Assembly (NCBI RefSeq): GCF_048544455.1
Contig: NC_133538.1
Location: 41,985,969-42,049,968, forward strand
Source: Silene latifolia
Taxonomy: Eukaryota; Streptophyta; Magnoliopsida; Caryophyllales; Caryophyllaceae
DNA: 64,000 nucleotides
Direction of reading: 5' to 3'
How positions within the stretch are numbered: position 1 is the first letter of the stretch; the number at the start of each line of letters is the position of its first letter. A program made the translations under genes and the position numbers. Below are positions 33,651 to 46,385 of this stretch, piece after piece. The notes beneath the pieces were generated by a model. It did no database searches. It had not been told where the DNA came from and was given only the letters and a program-made list of their open reading frames with translations.

Positions 33651-35350
33651 CTAGGTAGCATTCCGCGCTTCGCGCGGCCTGTTTTAATATTTTATGATTA
33701 TAATTGAAGAAAAATTATATTATTCATCTACGGCCTCGATTCTCAAAAATGAGTTTTTATTTTTCAAGCTTAATTTTTCAAAAGTGTTTTTCAAAAGCAA
33801 AAATAACAAATTGCTACTTCTATTTCTATGGGCAAAAATATGGATTTTTAGCTTTTGAGAATTTTTTGTTTAACTTTTAGAAAATGATGTGTTTGGCCAA
33901 AAAGTGTTTTTGAGGCCAAAAACACTTTTACAAACTAGGCCAAACACACCCTTAATATTTTTAGGTTTAACTTCAATGTTTTAAAATAAAATACGTAAAA
34001 GTTTTAATTCAAACTAATAAGTGATAATGAATTATGCATGATCAACGTTTTATAAATAAATTTGTGACTGGTGAAATATCATACTAATCAAAATAAAATT
34101 TATTCGAATAATACAACAATCAACAATAAGTTCTCAAATTATATCATTTCACGGTACTTTATGTCTCATATTAATTAATATTTATTCAAAATGATGTGAA
34201 CATAATTTTATATAATTTTTAATTTTTTATGTATAACATGTGACATTTATCTATCAAACATATAGAGTTCAAACTCAACTTATTCAAATGTTTTGATTGT
34301 GTCTTGCATGTGATATGTGTCAAACATATCTATGAGAAATTTGCACCTTTTCTTTTTTTAAACAATTATATATAATGATGTTTAAGAGTTTATTACATAT
34401 AAATATAATTGGTTGAACTTTCTCAAATATTATTTTTTGATGTTTAACTTCAAAGTATTTAAAAGATAACATATAAAATATTTAACTAAAAGTAATACGG
34501 AGTATTTGGTTAGTCATAATCAATAATTTATATTTGACTTATACATATTTAGGTTCTAAAGGATGATTCATGTCAGCCGACCCCAAATTATTTTGGGATT
34601 AAGGCTCTGATGTTGTTGTTGTTGTTGTTGTTGTTATTGTTGTTGACTTATACATATTTAATTAAAGATATTAAAAAAAATGTAACGTGTTTTCTACTTT
34701 TTTATGTCGTTACGTTTATAATACTATATTACTTAATAATCATTACTTTTGTTTTGATTATTCAAATGCAGTCGCGATCACTATGTACATACACAGTCGT
34801 ACACATACTCGTTATCACACTATTGAAACCTATCAAAATCTCATATGTATTCAATTTGTCCAATATAATTTTTTTCATTCTCAAACTATAAAAACTTATC
34901 TCTTAGTAGTTTTTTTAAAGTTGTGTTTTTAATATATACAATGACTCTTCCAAATATATTTTTCTTAATGGATTTAATAGTATAAGTTTTATAACTTTCT
35001 CAAAATATTCTTTTTACGTAAATGTAAAACATTGTGAAACACTCACTTTAATCATCTCTACATATAAAAATAAATATTTCAAAAAATATAATGAAAATTA
35101 TACTCAATTGAAAGTATTTTTCACAATAAACGTAATTATTTACATTTTTGAATTTGTATCAAAATAATTTTTTAGTAAATTTAGAATCAAACAACCGTAA
35201 TTATTAATATAATTTTATAATAAAATTTATTAAACTATAATTAATATTTTGCTGAGATTTATACAGCATTTATTATATTTGTATTTAATTTCAGTTGTAA
35301 TTAATACGTGTATTTAAGGCTGGGTTGACACTTGGCGCATCCACAGCGTT
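33651..35350 (-). mobile_element. non-autonomous Helitron, copy B
   Basis: The left edge has A|CTAG and a hairpin CCGCGCTTCGCGCGG (33663-33677), the same 3' terminus as copy A, and the body aligns with copies A and C. Compared with copy C it has an extra block at about 33735-33955 (AAAAACAC/GGCCAAACACACC type, MITE-like) and a SINE at 34552. The 5' end seems cut at 35350, where copy C begins. Confidence 0.8.
34552..34642 (+). mobile_element. 5'-truncated SINE with (TTG)n tail
   Basis: The 18-mer TTGACTTATACATATTTA flanks it exactly (34534-34551, 34643-34660). The body reads GCCGACCCCAAATT...GGGATTAAGGCTCTG followed by TTG repeats. This is the known 3' end of tRNA-derived plant SINEs of the Au/TS type. 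The tRNA-related head is missing. Confidence 0.9.
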
Positions 35351-35355
35351 TCTAC

Positions 35356-36940
35356 CTAGGTAGTATCCCGCGCTTCGCGCGTCCTGTTTTAAAATTTTAT
35401 TATTTTAATTGAAGAAAAATAATATCATTCATATATGATCTTTAATATTTTTACTTAGAAATAAAAATAATTTAATTTTTCTCAAATTTAATTTTTTTTA
35501 GGTTTAACTTCAATGTTTTAAAATAAAATACATACAATTTTAATTATTAAAATTAATAAGTGATAATTAATTATGCATGATAAACGTTTTATAAATAAAT
35601 TTGTTACTTATCTAATATCATAATCCCTCCTAGTCGCTTATTTCTTCTCTCTTTCATTTTCGAAGCTAGTCGGATTTTCTTCCCCCTTTCCAATTTTTAG
35701 TAAGTTTTTTAGTTGTGAAATAACCATATTGTCCTTGTCTATTTTTTTATTTTACAAAAATTGCCATTTATTAGTGGACCTAATTAGACTTGAATAACGC
35801 AACGATGAACATTGAGTTCTCACATTTTATTATTTAACGATACATTATGTCCCGAACCAGTTAATATTTGTTCAAAATGATGTGAATATAATTTTATATA
35901 ATTTATATTTTTTTATGTATAACGTCTGATATTTATGTATCAAATATATGGAGTCCAAACTCAACTTATTCAGTTCTTTTGATTGTGTGCTGCAAGTGCT
36001 ATGTGTTAAACATATCTATAAGAAATTTACACCTTTTGTTTTTTAAACAATTATCAATTATATTATTTTTATACAATGATGTTTAATAAATTACCTGTAA
36101 ATAAAATAGATTGAAATTTCTCAATTTTTTTTTTTTTGAGGTTTAACTTCAAAGTATTTAAAAGATAACATATAAAATATTCAACTAAAAGTAATATTTA
36201 GTCAGTCATAATTAATATTTTATACTTGATGCATACATATTTAATTGAAGATATTAAAGAAAAATGTAACGTGTTTTCTACATTTTCATGGCGTTTATAA
36301 TACTATATTACTTAATAAGCATTACTTTTGTTTTGATTATTTAAATTTACTTGCGATCAATGTGTTACTGTGTACATACATTCTCTTTAAACCTATCAAA
36401 ATCTCACATGTATTCAATTTCTCGCAATATAATTTTTTTCATTCTCACACTATAAAAACTTATTTCTTAGTAGTTTTCTTTAAGTTCTATTTTTAATAAA
36501 TACAATGACTCTCCCAAATATATTTTTCTTACCGGATTTAATGGTCTAAGTTTTATAACTTTCTCAAAATGTTTTTTTACGTAAATGTAAAATATAAAAA
36601 TATTTCAATAAATATAATCAAAATTATACTCATTTGAAAGCATTTTTCGCAATGAACGTAATTATTTACATTTTAGAATTTTTATCAAAATAACTTTTTA
36701 CTAAATTTAGAGTCAAATTACCGTAATTTTTTTATGTAACTTTATAATAAATTTATTAAACTATAATTAATATTTTGTTAAGATTTATACCGCATTTATT
36801 ATGCTCATATTAAATGATTAGTTGTAATTAATGTTTGTCATTAAAGCTGTATAGGACACGTGGCGCATCCACAGCGTTTCATTAACGCTGGATATGCTAC
36901 GTAGCGTATCCACAGCTTCCCAACCCAGTTTTATATATAT
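35356..36940 (-). mobile_element. non-autonomous Helitron, copy C
   Basis: It starts with CTAGGTAGTATCCCGCGCTTCGCGCG (hairpin 35367-35381), head-to-tail with copy B. The body matches copies A and B. Near 36850-36920 a 24-bp motif (GTGGCGCATCCACAGCG) occurs twice, once in changed form. A block at about 35630-35790 (CCCTCCTAGTCGC...) is absent from copy B. The 5' end runs into TATATATA, where the next Helitron end is inserted. Confidence 0.75.
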
Positions 36941-36941
36941 A

Positions 36942-36971
36942 CTAGATTTAATGCCTGTGCGATGCACGGGC
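36942..36971 (-). mobile_element. Helitron 3' terminus D
   Basis: A|CTAG at 36941-36945, then a hairpin GCCTGTGC-GAT-GCACGGGC (36953-36971) read on the minus strand. The stem differs from copies A-C, so this is another family. Its 5' end was not found to the right. Confidence 0.7.
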
Positions 36972-39900
36972 CACTTGTTTGAATATTTTGTAACGACTTT
37001 AGTTAAGTTTTAAACGTTATTGTTTTTCTATACTTTCAGAATGAGTTATCCATGCGAAGTATTATCATATTTGACATAATAATCTCACAAAAAATGAAGT
37101 TTGTAAGAGTTGGACTGCTTGGAATCTACATAGTATAAAAGTTGGGTTTTTCTTTGGCTTCTGATTGGCTAATGGATTTGAGAGAATTAGGTGCATATGG
37201 GACTCCCCATGATTTATACAACATTTAATTATTCTCTCTCTCCTCTCATCTCCTCTCATCAACTCAATTTCTATTCAGGTTAATCTTAATCATATATTCA
37301 TATTCATCTAAAACCCTTCTAAATGTAAGAACTTTGGAAAATATTGGGTTTGGCTACGAGTGAGGCCGTGTTCTCGTGCCTATCACGAGCTCTACAGCGT
37401 TTTTCCTATTCATTCTCTCCTCCTCATTTTTTTAATCCCTAATCTCAATCTCTTTCTTCCTTACCCCATTACCCGCCTCCTTCTCTATCCTTCTCCTTCT
37501 CTTTCTTGACTCTTACCGTCTGCGTAGTTAGGTCCGCAGTGTTGAATTCGATAAGTGATTCTTCCTTCTCTCTTTTCCATTCACCTGGTTTTAGTTTTTC
37601 TATTAGTTGTTGATTTTCATTTTTTGATAACATATACTTTGTACATGCTTTAGTGACGAAGATGATCATAATGTTGGTGGTAGTAAATCAATTGAAGGGT
37701 GCTCTAGACCCTCGCTTATCCATTCCCGATTTTCACACGATTTTAGATTTGGTTTTTACAAATGATAATGAAAAACTGGAATCATCAACCTTGTGTGGGT
37801 CACTTAGGGTGATTATCTTGATCGTATTCATCAAATCGTTCACACAAAGACCGTATTTGTAACCTCCGTCATTTGCGACACAATAGCGGCCATGCCTCTT
37901 TCAATTTCATTTGGGTGTGTCTCTTCTTCCTCCTTTCACATTCATTTATTCAGCCATTTATTCATGTTGTACACCACTTGTTTGTCCGGAGATTGCGGCG
38001 ACTTTATGAGTAATTGTTAAATCTTTTTTGAAATTTTAGGGATTCAACCATCCGTTTGCAATCTTTCTATTTTGACTAGGATTGAGTAATGAAACTAGGA
38101 TTGATTAATGGATATGAAACATTGATATCATCTGGCTGAAAATATAGGTGTTGTGTACTCGATTCGCTACGTCAAACACGTATTTTCCTTTCTTAGTTTA
38201 TGTTCCATAACCTGAGTTATGCCAACTGAGTACTTGGTGAGTCTCAATTTATGAGAGATGAAAATATGTTGAGTAGTTGAGGAAATATGTTGGTTACCTA
38301 CTTAGTCTTTGACATCTTGCAACGAGTACGATTTTTTTGATGATTTTGTAGCGGGTTTAATTTCCGAACTATGGAAATTTACTGATCTCAAGCGCTCTTC
38401 TTTAAATAGTTTTGGTTTTAATTGTTGGAGAATATTGTTTCTTCCATTTTGCGATCTATTTAAATCTGTTTTTTGCTTTACTATACAATAGCTTTCAAGG
38501 AACGATATTGGATAAGTCTAAGAGTGGAAGTCGAAGCGACCAAATAAAGAAAGAAGAATGTGCCATTTTGCGGTCTATTAAGTTTTGAGGATACAATCGA
38601 AGCAACTATCATCCCTCGGGTGCGTTTTTCCTTGATGATTGATTCATGTATTATTGTGGATCGTGCCAAACTATCGGCCATAGTTCCTTTCTCTGAAATC
38701 CCTCGACACAAGTGTGAACTTTGCACTTCTTACAAAACCTCTCTCTTGCACTCATTTGAACACCGTCCCACACTCCCACAATATAAACAACCTGTGATGT
38801 GTTTATATTTTTCTTGTGTTTGTTTCTGTATGCTCAATTCATCACATCTGATTTCTTTGTTTTTAAGCCGCTCGGGTTTGATTTTTTGATCTGGAGGTTT
38901 GGTTCTTTAGATAAGTTACTTTGGTGGGTATTGGGGGTAGGTCTTGTTTAGCTTATTCTTCTTGTGAATGGTAGGCTGAATTTTTTGCTTTATCACTTGC
39001 ATTTAGTTTTTGTTTATCGGGAATTGTATATTGTCGATGGATATGGTGTCAAGATTGAGAATTACACTTTTAGTTTTGCCTTCTTAGCACTTGAATTTTT
39101 TGCTTTTATCACTTGAATTTAGTTTTGCCTTCTTAGCAATATCAATATACATGGATTGTACATGGATTTCTAAAATTAAATTTAAACTTTGGTGTACAAT
39201 CAACTAATAAGAGTAATTAATCATGTAATACTTGTAAGACGGTTCTTTTATGTATGAAAACACTCAGTTGTTACTAAAAGGACCATGTCATGCTGTAAGA
39301 CGGTTTTATTCTATAATTTGTGATTTACCAATCTACCATAGGTGCTTGAAAGATGGGTGGTTGAATTGGTTCTTCTTGGATTGGGTGATGATGGGAGTGT
39401 TGTTCATTGTATTCATGTTGAAGTTAGTGGCGAAGGGAGTTTTGAGATGTTGGTAGGTTATTTTGATGGTGGTGATTACGTTCTTTGAAGGTTAGGCTGT
39501 TTTCAATAAAGTTAAACCGCGGCAAAGCATAATCACGGGTCCAGATTTAGTTGGCTTGTTGTCATAGCCATTTTTTAACAGTTCCTACTCATCACGGGGT
39601 CACCTCAGTAGTTGTAAGAGTCATCCTGGAAAAGCTCACTATTGCCCTCAACACTCTGCTTGCTTGTCATTTTTAATAGTATCGAAACTCCCATATTGAT
39701 ATAAAGGATACACTAAACCCCTGTTCAAATTTCTCACAGCAAAGTGTAACTTTTTCGTCGTGTTACAAATGAAAAGATCGACCTTGTTACGTGTACGTCA
39801 TTTCTTGTAATTTTTCGGGTAAAGTTTGGTGTTTTTTTTAGTGTTTGCTGGGTAGTACTAATTTTGAAATTATTGGATATCCTTTTGATTATTCGTATCT

Positions 39901-41338
39901 GTTTAGTATCTACAATGGTGGTGAATCATCTGAGAGACGACGTGGCAGGTTCAATGGTTAGCCCCGCAAAGGAGGGATGATGTGGACTACATCGTGACCC
40001 ACCCTTTTACGGAACCATGGGACCTGGAATTTGGAGAGGGAAAAGGTTGAAGTAAATGTTCAAGGATATCTGAAATGTAGTATAAAGAGTGTAGGAAGAA
40101 AAGGTGGACACTCTTTAAGAAATAATAATTCACGGTAGTTTTACAATGCTTTTGAAGTGAGTATAGACAAAGCTACCGAGATCAGATGTATGTTACTATA
40201 CGCTTATTGGTCATCTTAACGGCTTTATTCAATTCTAAACCAAGAAAGCTCGCAAATATACCTGGCCATGGACGATGGTACTACCATTGACACTTTGTCA
40301 GTAGCAAGGCATGGTTACTATATGCAAAATGGTAGCACCACTGTCAGTAGCAAGAAGGACATGCCTTCTACTAACTGTATAAAATCTACAGGTGATGTGA
40401 AGTGTTGAATGTCACAAATTGTGAATTTGGACTAACAACCTTTTTAGTTAACTTTCTTTACTTCTTCATTAATCTAACCCTTTCCCCTCTTTCTTCCTCC
40501 TCATTGCCATCATTTTTTATACTTTAGCATAGGAGCTGCACATACCATTACTGGGGGCAGGCAGGTACCTCAAGGAGCAGGATCCTGCTATAAAGGTTTT
40601 ATTTAATGATTAACAGCGTGGAATTTGTATTTTTTCACGTCGTTTAAAATTGATCCCTCTCTTACATTAATCACATGTCAATTAGTGTTAAGCCGATTGA
40701 GTGCGATTCTAAGTTCTAAATGGAGAAAAGGCGGTGGGCACTTGTGTCTCCGTTCAAAATTTGTTCAATTATGGTTATCTTCCAACTAAATTTTTGGAGT
40801 AGTTTGTCTTTATAAGGACTATTGAATCTGCTCTTCCCCGAGTTAATGTGATTCTATCCATGTCACAGGTAACCACAAAATGCAAGGTCAGGATAACACT
40901 TGAGTTGGAGTTATGACGAGTGACCACGGAAGTCGTTTCTCTGTCAATGGAAAATATTTAGCCAGTACTACTCTTTCGTTTAGTAGTACATTGGGTATGT
41001 ATACTGTAATGTTGGGGTTTAAGTGTTGGCCAAATACGAAACTATTTAGCAACGAAACATTCTCAGAGCCATTCTACACGTTTGATGTATAATGTGGGTC
41101 AAATACCATAATGTTGGAGTGCTATACATAAGATGTACCGGTGAATTATAGCTAATTAGATAACGAGCGAGCATCTATAGTCATTATCTAATCTTGTTTT
41201 CGCTAAACAAATATGTAGCCATTATTAACAATTATTACCTTGGAAAGTTCACGTAAGGCAGAAGTTACATGACTAAATATTATATACAGATCATGTCAGG
41301 CTAAATATTTTCTAAAAAGACGGAGATGGTCTTTGGGA
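36972..41338. other. 4.4 kb between two facing Helitron ends, no gene identified
   Basis: Less AT-rich than the Helitron copies. It has a CT-rich 5' UTR-like patch at 37410-37510 and short frames (37653-37862, 38560-38889) without recognisable domains. Repeats of GTAAGACGGTT occur at 39235 and 39297. A 'GTCAGTAGCAAG' motif occurs twice (40298, 40344). It may hold captured host introns or UTRs. Confidence 0.4.
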
Positions 41339-41371
41339 CTCCGCGCGCATCGCGCGCGGAGGAACAACTAG
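41339..41371 (+). mobile_element. Helitron 3' terminus E
   Basis: A very GC-rich hairpin CTCCGCGCGC-ATC-GCGCGCGGAG (41339-41361), six bases, then CTAG|T. It faces terminus D. Its 5' end was not found. Confidence 0.75.
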
Positions 41372-42950
41372 TAAGTTAAAAAGCTTATGATAAAAAAATT
41401 AAATACATTAAATTTTACACTAAAGATAAAATAAATGGAAAATCGTATAGAAAATTAATACAAAATGGATAGTTCCTTTTTTTTCAGAACTTTTACTTTC
41501 ATTTTTTCTAAAACAAATATCCATTGAACATTATACGTGGTAGAAAATAATCAAGTTACTTCAACAAAAAAAAAAAAAAAAAAGTTAAGCTGTCTTTACT
41601 ATATGATATTAATGATTGATCAGATTTTTCTCATTAATTAAATTATTTAAAAAATAATTAAAATATTTATTTTATTTTTCTAAATGATCAAATATTTAAT
41701 AACCATAAAAAAAAGTTGCGTATATAAGCCATTCTTTATTTAAAATAAAAAATACCTGCATCATTTTAAATAAAATAAAAATTAAAAAGAATGAATTTTT
41801 TGTTGAAATCGAAATAATTTAACTATGGTTCATGGCACAAACACAATAATCATCAGAAATAATTATGGAAAATAATTTAAATAATAGTTCAAAAAGAAAG
41901 TATATTTAAATTGAAAAACAAATACTGAAGTACCTCATTAACATAGAAAAAAACTAAATAAAAAAAATGCTACGAGTAAAAAGGAAAAAGTCTTAAAAAC
42001 AGATTTAAATTAATGAAAAAAAGAATATTTTCTTGGAACACAAATACATGGATGATTTAATACTAACAAGAGCATCAGATCTACGACAAAGAGTATAACA
42101 AAAGTAGTGAAAATATACTAAAACAAGAAAAAAGATATATAATAATGATTAAAGTGTGAAAATATAGTTAAAAATGAAAATTTTAACATAAAATAATACA
42201 CTGCCTCTTTTAAAATTAGCTTTTCAAAAATTATGGAGACCCAGATACAATTAGCAATAGATCTACAAATATGAGACACAACAACGCAAATATATGATTA
42301 TTCGCATTGATCACGCTAGAATCGTGTTCTAATAGACTGAAATGGGAAATAGGTGCGATTGGTTTGAAATGTTGGATGAGTAGTAACCGTCTTATGCTAC
42401 TGTGGAGGCGGAGTGATTGGGGAGGGAGAAGAGATGTGCATGGAATGTTGTGAAGTAGTGGACAAATGTGTACAACTAGGCTAATTAAAGAACAAAGGCC
42501 GATTAACATTATAGGTAGTAAGGGGATAACATTAGGGTTTAGGGTTTCAGATAGTTAAAGAAAGGAGGCAAGATGAAAAGTCGGTTAGTAATTGTGAGAG
42601 GAAGAGGGCGGCTGCGGGATATAGGTAATATGAAGTAGGGTAAAATTCTAAGAAAAAGTTGATTTATGTAATTATATATCATAAATTATAGTGTAAGACG
42701 GTCTCATACGGTGAGACAATCCACTTTTGTAAAAAAAATTGTTCATTTATTGCTAAAACCGTCCTTTTTTCTTAAATTATATGTACATTAATGATGAAAA
42801 CCATATTATGTCATCAGAATGAAAAAGGTTAATTAAATTATATGTATGTTGAATTTTCAATTATACTTATATTACCAGGACATTCGCATTTAGTAACGCT
42901 CATCCATATGCTCCTGAGTCATGTATCCAATAATAGCGCATGTTATTATG
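41372..42950. other. AT-rich sequence, no gene recognised
   Basis: Presumably the body of the Helitron ending at 42985. It contains the GTGTAAGACGGTCTCATACGG motif at 42692. The minus frame at 42231-42509 shows no known domain. Confidence 0.4.
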
Positions 42951-42985
42951 ACCCGTGCATTTTTTTTGCGCGGGTTTAAAACTAG
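42951..42985 (+). mobile_element. Helitron 3' terminus F
   Basis: Hairpin ACCCGTGCA-T8-GCGCGGGT (42951-42975) with a T-rich loop, then TTAAAA and CTAG|T. Confidence 0.7.
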
Positions 42986-43093
42986 TTGTTCTAGAAAATC
43001 ATATCCTATTATCAATTTGGCATACTAATCGTATTACCTAAACTTTTGAGGTGAGGCACATCATATCTCAATTTTTTTTAGGTGTTGCTCATA

Positions 43094-43673
43094 GACCTGT
43101 CAAACAAGTTGAGTGGGTCGGGTTTCAGGTCGAGTTAAAATACGGGTTAGGTCGAATATGTGCCATGTCAAAATACGGGTCACGGGTCAGGTTAGGGTTA
43201 GAAAACGGGTCAAGAAATAATTTCTAACGTCTTTTTTAAACGATTTTTTTAATTAAAAAATAATTTTTAAAAACGTAAAACATATTAAAAATTAATATTT
43301 TAATCATATTCAACATTTGCATTAATTATATTGACATAGTTATTAAAATAAAGTTTTTTAATAATTATTTTATTATTAAGTATTATAAAAGTTATATAAA
43401 TTGATTTTTTAGTTGTGTTTGTAATTTTTAATAAAAAAAAATAATTTTTTAACTATTTTTTCAAATATAATATATAAATATTAATATTTTAATAAATTTT
43501 TTAATTTACCTTTGACCCAACGGGTCGACCTGTTCAGGTCGTGTCTTGACCCTAAAGTAAAGGTCATTTCGGGTTCGGGTTAAACAGGTTTTGACCACGG
43601 GTAACTGGGTTTGTAACACTAAAAACGGGTCGGGCGGATTGGGTTTCTAGGCCGGGTTAAGTTTTGACAGGTC
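43094..43673. mobile_element. MITE with GACCTGTC ends and TA flanks
   Basis: The ends GACCTGTCAAA and its reverse complement (TTTTGACAGGTC) are flanked by TA on both sides. Sub-terminal regions are filled with GGGTCGGGT-type motifs in both orientations. The 580-bp unit has no coding capacity. The TA flank suggests Tc1/mariner, but the TIR is not the Stowaway type. Confidence 0.75.
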
Positions 43674-43954
43674 TAGGTGCACATCATAGTGCTAATGAGT
43701 AGGATGTAGTTAAAAATTAAATTTTAAGAGTTGTTAAATTTGAGAAGCATCCTTTGAATTACTCTATTCCATTGTTCAATCTCATAAAAGAATAGAATTG
43801 TTTTTATTTTATTTTTAAAAGAAGGTTAAATCGTTAAACTATAAAAGAGCTGAAAAAAATTGACTTATAGTTATAGATTAATGCTTTTTTCTCGACGTTT
43901 GGTATTAGGGTACATGTTAACGTCTCTTAAAAAGAAAGTTTGGACATTAGATAT
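43674..43954. other. AT-rich spacer before the gypsy element
   Basis: No gene or repeat is recognised. It ends with GATAT (43950-43954), the left target duplication of the gypsy element. Confidence 0.5.
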
Positions 43955-44551
43955 TGTTCCGGGTGTAATTCCGGAGCAGGATTTGTTACCACGTATGCTT
44001 GTAGAATGATGAGTTTGCTTGACTCTTCCTTTCGGCCTCTCCTGAAACAATGAACAAACTGAGGGCTCGGCTTGGTACCGAGCGAACTCACTCTGACGCT
44101 CAAGTCAGTAAACTTAAAGAGATTAAGTTGTGTGTTACTTGGCAAAGTATATTGTAGAGAGATAAGGGAGTTTATACCAGATTTATAGTGAGTATTAGGG
44201 TGAATTGTGGATTATTCGATCGTTTTCTCAATGAGGGTTGAGGAGTATTTATAGACTTTCACCTTTTGTCACGTAGTGGCCAAGTGGCCAAGTGGCAGAG
44301 CAGGTGGAAAGACTGATCTACCCTCGGCCGAGGGACCCATGGCAGGCCGGCTGGCCTGGTTGACCCCATGCCGAGGACTTGAATGTGAGTACGCGGTAAT
44401 GTCTCCCGGCTGGCTAGTTGCTTAGCCGAGACCCAAGTGACAGGCCGACAGGCTGCGTCGGTTTAGGCACCTAATACGTTGACTTTTTGTGGATATCTTT
44501 GACCTTGCTCAATATGTTGACTCGGTCGGGGTGCGAGAATATGCCCCATCA
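43955..44551 (-). repeat. gypsy 3' LTR
   Basis: On the minus strand it begins TGATGGGGCATATTC and ends CCGGAACA. TATAAATA (44246-44253, minus) is a likely TATA box. It differs from the other LTR by scattered substitutions and a repeated 'GGCCAAGT' unit. Confidence 0.93.
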
Positions 44552-44563
44552 ATTTGCCCCAGC
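44552..44563 (-). other. polypurine tract next to the gypsy 3' LTR
   Basis: On the minus strand CTGGGGCAAAT directly precedes the LTR's TGATGGGG. Confidence 0.65.
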
Positions 44564-44963
44564 GTAGTCTATGCCGTGGTATGGACCTTCGATGAGTGTT
44601 GAGCGTATTCTGCGCAAGTTGAATTTCTTCCCCGGCTTCTTCTTCCTCGGCTTGGTTCTGTTCAGGCCGTATCAAATGTGGAAAAGAAAATGGCGCTGGC
44701 TGAGACCGAGGTTGAGAGTGCCGTGTGCTTTTGATTGCCCTGGCCGTCTTTGCGCAAGCTTGGTTGAACAGCGGGCCGTTTGGGAAGTAGATACCAAGGA
44801 GCGTGTTGAAGAAGATACGTCGATTGACATTCTGTCAAGGAGCGTGTTGAAGAAAATACGTCGATTGGCATTCTGTGGCTGCATGCTTGACACGTGGCTC
44901 GGTGTTGATTGGTTGACGCTTCATGGGCTTTGCCCTGATTGGTCCATTTCATGGGCTTTGCTC

Positions 44964-44972
44964 TATAAATAG
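44964..44972 (+). promoter_or_regulatory. TATA box of the opposite-strand gene
   Basis: TATAAATAG stands about 180 bases before the ATG at 45146 on the plus strand. Between them lies a CT-rich leader (TTTTCTTCTCTCTAGC, repeated in part), which looks like a plant 5' UTR. 'AAGGTAAAC' at 45097 could be a splice donor. Confidence 0.6.
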
Positions 44973-45145
44973 AGCAGTTAGCCCCTGATTTTGGCCACCA
45001 AAAATTCATTTTCTCAAAAAATTTTCTTCTCTCTAGCTTTCTTCGAAGAAACTTCTCTCTAGTCTTCAAAGCGTTACTCGGCGTAACACTTTTCCAAGGT
45101 AAACAAACAAATTTTTCAACTTTTATTTGTTAAGTATTTGTTGTC

Positions 45146-46352
45146 ATGTCTTCTCGTTGATCTTTGGATCCAAAGACTTACTGCGCCGGGGGCGAACGGT
45201 CGCATCCTGATGAGCAGGAGCCACTTGCCGTCACCCCGATAAGGTTCGGGGGCCCCAGGTCTCCTTCTCCTGAAATTGATGAGAGATATTTGGAGGGTAT
45301 TGATGATTATGATGATGATGATGATGATGAGGCGACCCCTTCTGCCGTAGGGAGGCCGCTTGTTTCGGGTCACGGTGATGCTCGCTCGATCGGTCCCCGA
45401 TCGTGCACAGACGAATAAGTTCGCTAGCCGCTCTCGGCTCTGACCTTTTTGAACACCATTACTCCTTTGGCAGGGGGTATAGAATTGTTATCCCTGAGGA
45501 GGGTCAGGCCGTCTGTTGCCCTCCCGAGGGTTGTATCGGCGTATACATCAGACACTTGGAGTATGGGCTCCGGTTTCCTCTGAATGAATACGTTGCTGCC
45601 ATTATTAAAGCCATGAACGTCGCCGTGGCCCAACTGCATCCGTTAGCTATCAGGACGATTGTTGGTTTCGTATGGTTGTGTCTTTTCAAAGGGGAGGCCC
45701 CAACGGTGAACCTCTTTCGCCGGCTTCACCACCTTCGACAGAATGTCCTAGGTGGCACGGGGTGGTACAGTATACAGACTGAGGCGGGTTATATCACCGT
45801 CTCTAAGCTTACTTCTTGCAAGGACTGGAAGGGGCGGTGGGTATACGTTGAGGTTCCGGAGGACTATCCGCTGCCCCGGTCCTTCTAGGACCGCGTCAAT
45901 TTGCGGTGCGAGAATCAAGGCGAGCATGACAGATATGTCTCCCGGAATAAGCTTAAGATGGACGCCAGCAGGGTCTGTCTTAACGAGGATGAAAAACGGG
46001 CAATGAAGCTGTTTGAGGCTGAGAAGGATGGGACGCCGAAGGGATGGATGCCCCCGACGCAGATCGTTCTTCAGGACGAGCTGCTCTGCCACGTCGGCCT
46101 CATGCCGGCCCTCGAACAGGGTGAGTGGGGTCGGTGTGAGGCCCATCTTTGCTTTTTATGTTTCTGTTTTTGAACTTTGGTTTATTTCTTTTACTTAACT
46201 CTGTTTCGTTTCTTCGCACCGATTTGGCCCGGATCGCTGTCTCCGTCCTCAAGAGGTTGGGACTTGACGAGAACGGAGAGTCGTTGAGCCGCATCCTAAG
46301 GTCGGACCACGTGATCGCACCGCTCCTCACGAACTTATGGAGCAGCGATTGA
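45146..46352 (+). pseudogene. antisense ORF of the Tat element: Transposase_28-like domain
   Basis: Reading begins MSSR at 45146 and soon meets a stop. An acidic segment (DDYDDDDDDEA, 45300-45335) follows and, after a frameshift, the domain at 45403-45888: YIRHLEYGLRFPLNEYVAAII, AQLHPLAIRTIVGFVWLC, FRRLHHLRQN, GWYSIQTEAG, CKDWKGRWVYVEVPEDYPLP. This matches the 'putative gypsy type transposon' (Transposase_28) pattern. The next frame (45901-46110) carries ENQGEHDRYVSRNKLKM and GWMPPTQIVLQDELLCHVGLMPALEQG, then an intron-like GTGAGT. The orientation is opposite to gag-pol. Its biochemical role is unknown despite the name. Confidence 0.75.
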
Positions 46353-46385
46353 AGGCATTGGATGTGACGGCGGCTTAGGCGCGGA

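Noticed and set aside
37653..38889. Short frames as a host gene between Helitron ends
   Set aside because: No recognisable domain, no consistent splice sites, and frames are short for the length of the region.
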